From Dielma fastidiosa (GTDB lineage: Bacteria; Bacillota_I; Bacilli_A; Erysipelotrichales; Erysipelotrichaceae), in contig NZ_HE578926.1 in the NCBI RefSeq assembly GCF_000313565.1, positions 346,414 through 410,413 on the forward strand: a stretch of DNA of 64,000 bases, given 5' to 3'. The notes under the pieces were generated by a model, which did not search any database, was not told where the DNA came from, and worked only from the letters and a program-made list of their open reading frames with translations. Of this stretch, positions 27,876-35,352 are shown in pieces. Numbering within the stretch: the stretch's first letter is position 1; each line of letters opens with the position of its first letter. The position numbers and the translations under genes were made by a program.

Positions 27876-28940
27876 TTATTTGTTCAAATTGTACGTATAC
27901 GGAGTATCATATTTCATCCCGATACTGATTGTAGCACTCAATTCACTCTGATTATAAATGATTGACCACTGTGTTCCTGTCATTTCATTGTCATCATTAA
28001 GATGCAGCGGCTGAGAAACAGCTTTAAGCAGATTCATGCCTTCAGCCTCACTCAAAATACCTTTATTCTCTGTCAGTGTCTTCTCCAAAGTTGCATAGCG
28101 ATCCTGCCCCTTGCCAAAGTCATAATCACCAGGTGTCAGCAGAAAGTTTGTGGCCGCCTGCCAATTGCCGTCCATTTCAACAACACTTATTTCATTATCA
28201 ACATATTCCACGACAACTGATTTACCATTGGCGTCAGCAATTTGGAAATGATAGCTGCTGTTTGCGGATGAATGCATGTCATATTGTTTTAACAAAGCAA
28301 CTGCTTCATCAACCGTGGCTGCCTTATCCAATACCATTCGCACCGCTGTCGTCGTAGTGATGTCAATTTTATCAGTTTGCTGATTTGTTGCCTCTGTTGG
28401 TATCAGCAATACACCGATGGCCAAGCCCTTTTCATTAATGCCATCAAGAGGTGCATAAGGAGCCGCCAACGTAATAATGCTTGACAATAAGCCATCCGGC
28501 AATTTTTCTTCATTATAGCCTAAAAAGCCTAAATTAACCGTTGAGAAAGAAGCATAGCCATTATCTGGCTGGGTTTTCACAAATAAAGCCGGTGAATATG
28601 TTAAATCAAAATTTCTGCCAAATATTTTCGCGCCATCCGGTGTGGCCGCGTTAAAGGTTGAGCAGCCAAGATTAGGAATGCTGAATTCTACTGGTATTCC
28701 CTTTAAAAGCTTTGTGGATACAAATTGAATCAGTTCAGCATCCGTACTGGCGCCGGTGGCCAGAAAATCATCAAAACCATAATCGCCTTTATATTCCATT
28801 GTATATAACGCGTAATCATCTACTTTTTTCATTGACTGAAGCGTTGCCAGTTCATTATGGAACATGGCATAGAAACCGCCCACTAGGACAACTGCTACAC
28901 ACGCGATACCAATGAGTAATCGTTTTACTATTTTGTTCAT
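27876..28940 (-). CDS. Membrane-anchored linear-amide C-N hydrolase (choloylglycine hydrolase family)
   Basis: 354 residues. One N-terminal membrane helix (about 6-27), a 60-residue linker, then the Ntn-hydrolase fold starting at Cys93 (GCSTFNAATPDGAKIFGRNFD). The nucleophile would be freed by removing the first 92 residues, or works internally. The family includes bile salt hydrolases, penicillin V acylases and quorum-lactone acylases. An outward-facing, membrane-tethered form fits those acting on peptides, lactones or bile conjugates; substrate undetermined. Single-gene unit with promoter and paired operators. Confidence 0.85.
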   Translation of the reverse strand: MNKIVKRLLIGIACVAVVLVGGFYAMFHNELATLQSMKKVDDYALYTMEYKGDYGFDDFLATGASTDAELIQFVSTKLLKGIPVEFSIPNLGCSTFNAATPDGAKIFGRNFDLTYSPALFVKTQPDNGYASFSTVNLGFLGYNEEKLPDGLLSSIITLAAPYAPLDGINEKGLAIGVLLIPTEATNQQTDKIDITTTTAVRMVLDKAATVDEAVALLKQYDMHSSANSSYHFQIADANGKSVVVEYVDNEISVVEMDGNWQAATNFLLTPGDYDFGKGQDRYATLEKTLTENKGILSEAEGMNLLKAVSQPLHLNDDNEMTGTQWSIIYNQSELSATISIGMKYDTPYTYNLNK

Positions 28941-28954
28941 AAGCCCTCCTATAA

Positions 28955-28979
28955 ATGACCATTAAATAAAATTAGTCAT
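28955..28979. promoter_or_regulatory. Operator 1 of the Ntn hydrolase promoter
   Basis: ATGACCA-N11-TAGTCAT, downstream of the -10. Same 7-11-7 geometry as operator 2. Confidence 0.55.
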
Positions 28980-28985
28980 GTTTAG

Positions 28986-29014
28986 AGTTTACTACTTTCG
29001 TGTGCTTCTGTCAA
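28986..29014 (-). promoter_or_regulatory. Ntn hydrolase promoter
   Basis: Minus strand -35 TTGACA (29009-29014), 17-bp spacer, -10 TAAACT (28986-28991). Confidence 0.8.
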
Positions 29015-29021
29015 CAAAATA

Positions 29022-29046
29022 TTGACTATATAAATATATTAGTCAA
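29022..29046. promoter_or_regulatory. Operator 2 of the Ntn hydrolase promoter
   Basis: Perfect TTGACTA-N11-TAGTCAA dyad upstream of the -35. Together with operator 1 it brackets the promoter, centre to centre 67 bp. Confidence 0.6.
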
Positions 29047-29082
29047 AAAAAGAATCCCTTCATAAGGAAAGGATTCTGTGTT
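29047..29082 (-). terminator. Terminator of the flavoprotein reductase gene
   Basis: Minus strand AGAATCC...GGATTCT stem with internal CC mismatch and a T7 tract. Confidence 0.75.
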
Positions 29083-29088
29083 TAATCA

Positions 29089-30996
29089 TTAATTGGCATT
29101 TGCGGCACTTTGTCCGGCAATATGTCCAAAAGTATAAATATCTGCGATTGCATTACCGCCTAAACGATTTCCCGCATGGATACCGCCGGTCACTTCACCA
29201 GCCGCATATAAACCAGGAATAACCTCGCCTGACTGATTATAAACATGACACAAAGTATCGATAACCAAACCGCCCATTGTGTGATGCAATGATGGTTTCA
29301 TAGCACGGGCAACATAAACATCATCACCGCTGGTTTCAATTTTTGTAGTAAATACCGTCTTGCCAAAATCAGCATCAAGACCTGCGTCTGCATAGCCGTT
29401 ATATTTTTCAACCTCAGCTGTTAAAACAGCAGGGTCCATATTGATCAGTTTTGCCAGTTCTTCAATGCTTGATGCTTCATAGCAGTCTTCATCCTGCCAT
29501 AATGCTACATTAGACTTTAAACCAATTTCATAGAAGAGTCCCTGTTCACCGCCATTAGCAAAAGCAGCCTTGGAAATAACATCACGTTCCGCATATTCAT
29601 CGACAAAACGTTTACCTTCCGGTGTCACATACATTACATTGGTGCCATTACCTAAAGCAAGACGGCCATTTGACGCAAAGCCAATCGGCATCAGCTGGGT
29701 AAATTCCATGCCGGTTACATCAGCATCAGCAGCCTTTTGAGCCATGATAATTCCTTCTCCTACGGTTGAGGATACATTGGTTGAACCAATTGATGCATAC
29801 AGATCATCACCCCAATAATTATCATACTTCATTACCATTTCGGTATTTCCGGCAAAACCGCCAGTCGCAAGTATAACACCATTATTAGCATGCAAAATCA
29901 CTTCAGTTCCATCATTTTTCACAGCATGCACACCGACAATTCTGCCATTTTCCACATATAATTCATCGGCAGTGGTCTGATAGATAATCTCGCCGCCATT
30001 CTTTTCTACATAAGCCGCCGGTTTATCAAAGAAATCTACCTGCTTTGATGTCTTTGGTGTCTGTGATCTCAGCCATAATGAACCAATTGGCTCGGATAAT
30101 GTATTATTGAATTCAGAACCGGCAGTTTCTTTCAGCCAAGAAATTGTCGCGTCACTATTCGTAACAAGCGTATTCAATAAATCATAGCTGCCATAAATCG
30201 TATTGCCGTCAAGATCTTCTCTCAAACCGCCTAGATAACTCTGAATCAAGTGGAATTCTACGGAATCAAATAATGTAGAAGTATCACCGCTTAAATAATC
30301 GTTAATCTGCTGCTTCAATGTGCTGTAAGTATTTTTAAATTCACCGACAAACAGATTCTCATCATATTCAAGATATGTTCTCAGTGTAGAAAGCCGTCCT
30401 TCATCTGAAGGTGTCAATGCGTCTAATTCAGCATTAACCGCATTCCATACGCCGCCGGAGGCTAATGTATTGCCGCCCAAAGCTGCTGTTTTTTCAATTA
30501 AAATAACTGTTTTTCCTTCTGATGCGACCGTAGCTGCCGCTGATATACCGGCACCGCCGCCGCCAACAACAATTACATCCGCGGTTTTTTCAATCGTTTC
30601 ACCGGCAATTTTCTCTACCGGTTTCTGTAAGCTTGCTAAGTCGGCACCAGCTGATTCAAGAGCCTTGGCCGCCGCCTCAAGAATTGCGGTACTGGTTACT
30701 GTACAGCCGGTAATTGTATCAAGTCCTAATGACTGATACTCAACAATTTCTGCCGGCAGTGTTTCAATCGCCGGATCAGAAATACCATCGGTTTCCTTTT
30801 CATCGGTAATCTTTACGCTTAGAATCGCGTCATCGCTGACTTCAACTTCAACGACTACCTCGCCGTTCATGCCCTGTGCAGAGCCAGTATATGTACCTGC
30901 TTTATAAGCAGTTTCACTACTGGCAGGTGCTGTGGAGCAGGCACTTAATGTGACTGCCATCACGAAAGAAATAAACAATACACTTAATTTCTTCAT
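29089..30996 (-). CDS. Surface FMN/FAD lipoprotein reductase (fumarate/urocanate reductase type)
   Basis: 635 residues. Lipobox LSAC (Cys20), then an FMN-binding domain (about 30-115) whose TGCTVTS segment matches the covalent-FMN attachment motif used by ApbE (known for RnfG/NqrC-like domains). The FAD domain follows with VIVVGGGGAGISAAATVA and ends GLYAAGEVTGGIHAGNRLGGNAIADIYTFG, as in fumarate, urocanate and methacrylate reductases. Start at 30996 follows GGAGGG. It should reduce an organic acceptor outside the membrane using electrons from the flavin-based extracellular chain. Acceptor unknown. Confidence 0.9.
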   Translation of the reverse strand: MKKLSVLFISFVMAVTLSACSTAPASSETAYKAGTYTGSAQGMNGEVVVEVEVSDDAILSVKITDEKETDGISDPAIETLPAEIVEYQSLGLDTITGCTVTSTAILEAAAKALESAGADLASLQKPVEKIAGETIEKTADVIVVGGGGAGISAAATVASEGKTVILIEKTAALGGNTLASGGVWNAVNAELDALTPSDEGRLSTLRTYLEYDENLFVGEFKNTYSTLKQQINDYLSGDTSTLFDSVEFHLIQSYLGGLREDLDGNTIYGSYDLLNTLVTNSDATISWLKETAGSEFNNTLSEPIGSLWLRSQTPKTSKQVDFFDKPAAYVEKNGGEIIYQTTADELYVENGRIVGVHAVKNDGTEVILHANNGVILATGGFAGNTEMVMKYDNYWGDDLYASIGSTNVSSTVGEGIIMAQKAADADVTGMEFTQLMPIGFASNGRLALGNGTNVMYVTPEGKRFVDEYAERDVISKAAFANGGEQGLFYEIGLKSNVALWQDEDCYEASSIEELAKLINMDPAVLTAEVEKYNGYADAGLDADFGKTVFTTKIETSGDDVYVARAMKPSLHHTMGGLVIDTLCHVYNQSGEVIPGLYAAGEVTGGIHAGNRLGGNAIADIYTFGHIAGQSAANAN

Positions 30997-31015
30997 ATCG
31001 TCCCTCCTATTTGCT

Positions 31016-31030
31016 ATTTGTTTAACAAAT
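31016..31030. promoter_or_regulatory. Dyad in the reductase leader
   Basis: ATTTGTT-T-AACAAAT, a perfect 7-1-7 palindrome between the reductase promoter and its ribosome site. Possible second operator. Confidence 0.4.
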
Positions 31031-31039
31031 GCTATAATA

Positions 31040-31070
31040 ACTATAAACTCTGTATTTATTACAGAGTCAA
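31040..31070 (-). promoter_or_regulatory. MerR-type promoter/operator of the reductase gene
   Basis: Minus strand -35 TTGACT (31065-31070), 19-bp spacer, -10 TATAGT (31040-31045). The perfect dyad ACTCTGTA-N5-TACAGAGT (31047-31067) fills the spacer, exactly the arrangement that MerR activators twist to bring -35 and -10 into register. The regulator gene starts 19 bases away on the other strand. Confidence 0.75.
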
Positions 31071-31088
31071 TACAAGGTTGGTGAAAAT

Positions 31089-31883
31089 ATGAATATTCAG
31101 GAATTATCAAACCGCACACATATTAATAAGGAAACCATCCGCTCTTATCGGTTAAAGGGGCTGCTGCGTCCTATACAGGCGGATAATGGGTATTATGAAT
31201 ATAGTGAAGAGGATGTATATATCCTTCTTTATATCCGGCAGCTTCGAGATTATGGCATGCCTTTGGAACATATCCGCCACGCTTTTGATACTCTTGAATC
31301 CGATTATCAGGTTGCTCTCTACGACCAGCAAATTGCCGAGACTGAGGCTGAAATCGAACGTTTAAAAAAACGTGTTGATTCACTGAAAAAAACGAAACAG
31401 CATCAAGAGCTCAGCAAAGCCAATCTGAATCGTGTTGAAATAGAATATTATGAGGAAACTAAGTATGACATCTATCCGTCCGACGGCCCTGATTCAGAAA
31501 TACTGACAAAATGGCTGCAGAATATCAATATGTGTACGATAACCTTAAATATAGATAAAAATGAGTTGGCTATGACAACTCATGGTAAAATTCCTATCAA
31601 AGCAGGCATCGGAACTTTTCAGTGGTTTGTTAAGCGGGCAGAACTGCCGCTTACCCCAAAAATCGTTCAGTTCCCCAGCGGATATTATTGTTCAGCAATC
31701 ATTGAAGTTGATAATATTCACGCTTTGGATGCTTCTTGTTTAATACCTATTCGTGATTATATTAATGAGCATCATTATACTTTAGGCAGTGATGTTACCG
31801 GTTTTTTAGTCCGTGTTGATTATTCAAAGGTACAGCCTCGGTTCTATTTCAGAATCCGGGTTTTAATCAAAAACAAAGATTGA
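31089..31883 (+). CDS. MerR-family regulator
   Basis: 264 residues. N-terminal winged helix (IQELSNRTHINKETIRSYR, YYEYSEEDVYILLYIRQLRDYGM), a coiled-coil dimer helix (about 75-110, EAEIERLKKRVDSLKK) and a C-terminal ligand domain of about 150 residues resembling GyrI-like folds. Divergent from the flavoprotein reductase and probably its activator. Confidence 0.88.
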   Translation: MNIQELSNRTHINKETIRSYRLKGLLRPIQADNGYYEYSEEDVYILLYIRQLRDYGMPLEHIRHAFDTLESDYQVALYDQQIAETEAEIERLKKRVDSLKKTKQHQELSKANLNRVEIEYYEETKYDIYPSDGPDSEILTKWLQNINMCTITLNIDKNELAMTTHGKIPIKAGIGTFQWFVKRAELPLTPKIVQFPSGYYCSAIIEVDNIHALDASCLIPIRDYINEHHYTLGSDVTGFLVRVDYSKVQPRFYFRIRVLIKNKD

Positions 31884-31894
31884 CATCAAAATAC

Positions 31895-31920
31895 AAGGGC
31901 AGCCAAGCTGCCCTTTGCAT
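31895..31920. terminator. Terminator between MerR and bactofilin genes
   Basis: AAGGGCAG/CTGCCCTTT stem with a 5-base loop between convergent genes. Confidence 0.7.
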
Positions 31921-31944
31921 ATAGTTATTGTCATTGATATAATC

Positions 31945-32598
31945 TTAAGCAATTACTTCTGAAGAAGCTTCCGGCTCTTCCTCATTTTCCATGCTCGCCA
32001 AAATAGAGCTTGTCGTTTCATCGATGAAAGCTGAGTGATCTACTTCAATCTCTGACGGTTCAGGCGTCGCCTTCGTTTCAATACTGCCGACAATCTGCGC
32101 GCCCTGCGCGATGCTGATCTGTCTGGCTGTTATATTACCCTGCACAACCGCCTGCGCTTTAATGGTCACCTCTTCATCAGCAACCGTATTCCCCTTTAAA
32201 TAACCATCAATCGTTACCGTTTTAGCTGATATATCACCGGTAATCGAAGTATCACAATCAATCATGATCTTACTTTCAGATACAATATTTCCTGTATAAG
32301 AAGCATGCTGAAAAAGTACATTCAGTGCCTTTACATCACCTTTCACCTTACCATTGATACGGATCGTACCCTGTGATTCAATATCACCCACCACTTCACC
32401 ATTTAATTCAAAATCTTCACGGCTTTTAATATTGCCGATAATCACAACATCGGATGAAATAACAGTAGCCGTATTCTTCTTCACTGTACTGGTAAGCGGC
32501 GGCGCAGTTCTCAGCTGCGGTTTCTCCTCATTACCCCCAATCCCCATTTTCTTTGCCAAATCACCAAAGTTTGATTTTGGATTATTAAATGTACTCAT
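31945..32598 (-). CDS. Bactofilin (polymer-forming cytoskeletal protein)
   Basis: 217 residues. Central right-handed beta-helix of short glycine-spaced repeats (about 55-170: GDIESQGTIRINGKVKGDV and similar turns), flanked by low-complexity termini. Start MSTFNNPKSN at 32598 follows AGGAGGAAAA. Bactofilins polymerise without nucleotide and scaffold wall enzymes or signalling proteins. It lies just downstream of a LytTR regulator gene and may share its transcript. Confidence 0.88.
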   Translation of the reverse strand: MSTFNNPKSNFGDLAKKMGIGGNEEKPQLRTAPPLTSTVKKNTATVISSDVVIIGNIKSREDFELNGEVVGDIESQGTIRINGKVKGDVKALNVLFQHASYTGNIVSESKIMIDCDTSITGDISAKTVTIDGYLKGNTVADEEVTIKAQAVVQGNITARQISIAQGAQIVGSIETKATPEPSEIEVDHSAFIDETTSSILASMENEEEPEASSEVIA

Positions 32599-32644
32599 AA
32601 TTTTCCTCCTAGATTTATCTTTAACTGTTTGATACAGTTTAAAG

Positions 32645-33340
32645 CTATCGAATAAACTGCAATAAAGCTTCTGACGCTTTTTTCCATGTTCCCTTAGCAA
32701 TTGGAACGTATATATCATCATTTAAGATAAAATCATAACGCCTGATGCCAGTTACATAATCCAAATTAACCAGATATGATCGATGACATCTGAAAAAATT
32801 GGTTTTAGGCAGCTGAGCCGCCAATACGTCCAGCTGGCCCTGATAGGTAATAATTTCAGATTCTAAATGCAACGTAAGCGTTCTTTTCATTATTTCCGCA
32901 TATACGATTTTATCGACCGCGACAACACGGCTGCAGCCAGCCACGGGAACCAGTAAATGCTTTGCCATATTCGTTTTATCTGTCAGCCTGCTGAGTATGT
33001 GATTCACATTATTTTGTGTGAGATTGCGATAAATCAGATTGCCATTCCTCACAGCTGCGGAATCAACAATCTTGTCATCACTGATAAGCATATATTCAGC
33101 AGACTGATCAGCGTCTATAAAGGTTTGGATGTCATCAATCGGCAGCTGATTACTGATTTCAATTACTATTAAATCCAAACGCTTTCCCTTTTCCGCAACA
33201 TCATGCAGTTCCGCTAATCCGCCGCATAACAAAAAATCTGTTTTGATCTTCAATTTCTTAAAATATAATTCAACCATTGGTACCATTTCCTTATAAAACG
33301 TGTAATTCTTAGTAACAACAGCAGTATTCACAGCAATCAT
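32645..33340 (-). CDS. LytTR-family regulator with a degenerate receiver
   Basis: 231 residues. C-terminal LytTR DNA-binding domain (about 130-230: FFRCHRSYLVNLDYV). The N-terminal ~115 residues look like a receiver, but at the place of the phospho-aspartate the sequence reads DLIVIEIS, with Glu instead of Asp, so phosphorylation is unlikely. It may act as a constitutive or ligand-driven regulator. Divergent region holds direct repeats that could be its sites. Confidence 0.82.
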   Translation of the reverse strand: MIAVNTAVVTKNYTFYKEMVPMVELYFKKLKIKTDFLLCGGLAELHDVAEKGKRLDLIVIEISNQLPIDDIQTFIDADQSAEYMLISDDKIVDSAAVRNGNLIYRNLTQNNVNHILSRLTDKTNMAKHLLVPVAGCSRVVAVDKIVYAEIMKRTLTLHLESEIITYQGQLDVLAAQLPKTNFFRCHRSYLVNLDYVTGIRRYDFILNDDIYVPIAKGTWKKASEALLQFIR

Positions 33341-33485
33341 TCAACCACCCCTCTTGTTTTAATGCCTCAATCAACAATTTCCTAATGGCGGTACAGATAA
33401 AATTGTCTTACAAAGTATACTTTATAAGACAGTCTAAAAAGCACTAAAATGTGTTTGTAATATTAACAAAATGCGCTAAAATGTG

Positions 33486-33514
33486 TTTACAAAGTTGAAA
33501 AATTGGTATAAAAT
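33486..33514 (+). promoter_or_regulatory. Rightward promoter next to the direct repeats
   Basis: -35 TTTACA (33486-33491), 17-bp spacer, -10 TAAAAT (33509-33514). The second direct repeat overlaps the -35. Confidence 0.5.
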
Positions 33515-33520
33515 GGTAAA

Positions 33521-33628
33521 AAGAAGGATGTCTCATAATGTATACTTTTTGACACAGTATGCCAATTGTTGTATTTTTTGTTATGCATCGCTGATAATGA
33601 AAGAAGCTGCCTATCAGGGCAGCTTTTT
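33521..33628 (+). ncRNA. Candidate small RNA of about 108 nt
   Basis: Begins after the promoter at 33486-33514 and ends in a good intrinsic terminator (AAGCTGCC/GGCAGCTT, then five T, 33604-33628). No protein gene precedes this terminator on the plus strand, so it needs another product. A 43-codon frame from the ATG at 33525-33535 runs through the terminator and is not believed. Purely sequence inference. Confidence 0.4.
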
Positions 33629-33673
33629 ATATATTTGGCACAATTATCAGTATAATTAAAATCTTAAGCACAT

Positions 33674-33715
33674 AAAAAGGTATGAATGAGCAAGACTCCT
33701 ATTCATACCTTTTAT
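33674..33715. terminator. Terminator of the phosphofructokinase gene
   Basis: AAAAGGTATGAAT/ATTCATACCTTTT, a 13-bp stem working in both directions. Confidence 0.85.
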
Positions 33716-33733
33716 TCATTTTTTTAATTCAGA

Positions 33734-34936
33734 TTATTTCATGTGGTATGGCTTCACATAAGCAGGAACGCCATCCTTCATGATTAATGCAGGCTCACCA
33801 ACGATTAATGGTTTGAAGTAATCGTAAGCTTCCTGACTCAAACCTGCATAGTTAGGCAGAATCCATTCAGCAGGAATGTGCTTAACATGGTTTGCGAATT
33901 GATCAGCTGGACCTTCGATGAATTCAACATCGTATTCAGCACCTGGTTTACGCTGTACACCTACAACATGACCAGTGAATTTGCCGTCAGCACTTCTCAT
34001 ATGAGCAGACATACCTAATTCAAAGGCTTCTGTAACGTCTACTAAGCTTTGAGTATAGTTAGCGCAGCGCTGTGCAGTGCTTAAATCCTGAACTTTAGCA
34101 CGAGGTGCAATGCCTGCTTCAAGAATCATATTCTTAACCGCATTACCGGCACCGCCTAATACAGCGTGACCGAAACCGTCATTAACTGCCTTGCCAGCAG
34201 CCAGATAAGAGCCATCAGCAAAATGCGCGCCCTCGCTGACAACGATATAACATTTACCCTTTGTTTCCATGCATTTTTTAACTTCTGCAAGGAATACTTC
34301 CTGATCAAAATCTTCTTCAGGCAATACAAGCAGATCCACTTTACCTGAAATTACAGAAGAACCAGCTAACCAGCCAGCATCTCTTCCCATTGTTTCAAGA
34401 ATGAATACTTCTGAACGAGTGTATACGTTGTAATCCAGCCATGTAGAAGTTACAACATCATTAACAAACTTCGCAGCAGAAGCAAAACCAGGGCAGTGAT
34501 CAGTAACCATCAGGTCATTATCAACTGTCTTAGGAATACCTACGAAACGTTTCGCGATATTGTTTTTCTTAGCCCACTGGCTTAATGCGTCAACTGTATC
34601 CATTGAATCATTACCGCCGATGTAGAACATAATTTCAATGTTGAATTTATCCATAACTGCTACCAGTTTGCGATAATCAGTTTCGTCATCTCTCTTTAAT
34701 TTATAACGGCATGAGCCTAATGCTGAAGATGGAGTTTGACGAAGGATACGATTTTCCATATCCGGCATGTGCGTTAAATCAACAAGTCTTTCTTGAAGAA
34801 TACCTTCAATGCCATTCAAACCGCCATAAACTATATCATATACCGGGTTTAATTGGTTTGCCTTAACTACGCCAGCAAGTGATGCATTGATAACGGTAGT
34901 AGGTCCACCAGATTGAGCAACTAAACAATTTGCCAT
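33734..34936 (-). CDS. pfp: PPi-dependent 6-phosphofructokinase
   Basis: 400 residues. Glycolytic phosphorylation of fructose 6-phosphate. The donor-selectivity residues indicate pyrophosphate: GGNDS puts Asp110 where ATP enzymes have Gly, and GIPKTVDND has Lys where ATP enzymes have Gly. The N-terminus LVAQSGGPTTVINASL is typical of the group. Single gene with its own ribosome site. PPi use saves ATP in anaerobes. Confidence 0.9.
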   Translation of the reverse strand: MANCLVAQSGGPTTVINASLAGVVKANQLNPVYDIVYGGLNGIEGILQERLVDLTHMPDMENRILRQTPSSALGSCRYKLKRDDETDYRKLVAVMDKFNIEIMFYIGGNDSMDTVDALSQWAKKNNIAKRFVGIPKTVDNDLMVTDHCPGFASAAKFVNDVVTSTWLDYNVYTRSEVFILETMGRDAGWLAGSSVISGKVDLLVLPEEDFDQEVFLAEVKKCMETKGKCYIVVSEGAHFADGSYLAAGKAVNDGFGHAVLGGAGNAVKNMILEAGIAPRAKVQDLSTAQRCANYTQSLVDVTEAFELGMSAHMRSADGKFTGHVVGVQRKPGAEYDVEFIEGPADQFANHVKHIPAEWILPNYAGLSQEAYDYFKPLIVGEPALIMKDGVPAYVKPYHMK

Positions 34937-35001
34937 TTTATAATCCTCCTATTTAAGTACGTGCCTATTTTATCATACTTTAAAGCAATTTAAAAGAGAC
35001 G

Positions 35002-35352
35002 TTATCGGCTTTTATTGAAGAAAATCTTTAAAGCGCTCAGCATTGAGATGACAACATCATTCACCAGCAGAATCAGCATTAAAGAAAAACTTTTAAAACC
35101 GATCAAAAGATAACCAACCATGATGGCTATGATGTAGAAGCGGACTCTTTTACCGCGCGCTGTCGCTGTGATTTCCTCCATATGCTTAACGATATATGCC
35201 TCATCAAGATACTGAGCAGAAGCGGCATCAATGATTGCCAAAAGCAGCCAGAAAATATTGATATTTACCATATAGATTCTAAGCAGACAGGGCAGTCCCA
35301 GCAGCATCAGCAATAACGCGAATTCAGCCTCCTTCAGCTTTTTCTCCATCAT
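35002..35352 (-). CDS. Small multi-pass membrane protein
   Basis: 116 residues with about four hydrophobic helices and a charged central loop. Its start overlaps the ABC-F stop by 4 bases (ATGA), so it is translationally coupled. No family recognised. Confidence 0.65.
   Translation of the reverse strand: MMEKKLKEAEFALLLMLLGLPCLLRIYMVNINIFWLLLAIIDAASAQYLDEAYIVKHMEEITATARGKRVRFYIIAIMVGYLLIGFKSFSLMLILLVNDVVISMLSALKIFFNKSR

Larger units (their letters stand above)
33341..33673. other. Intergenic region with repeats upstream of the LytTR gene
   Basis: No convincing protein gene. Near-identical 20-mers begin at 33441 and 33473 (common core CTAAAATGTGTTT), 32 bp apart; a second pair of GTATACTTT elements lies near 33413 and 33539. 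A candidate small RNA unit is entered separately. Confidence 0.55.

Noticed and set aside
29022..29046. TTGACTA dyad as part of the reductase terminator
   Set aside because: A separate hairpin with a T7 tract (29047-29082) already serves, and the dyad shares exact geometry with the one at 28955-28979, pointing to an operator.
33525..33660. A 43-48 codon plus-strand frame downstream of the repeat-linked promoter
   Set aside because: It runs straight through the intrinsic terminator at 33604-33628 and has no good family-like composition, so a non-coding RNA is more likely.
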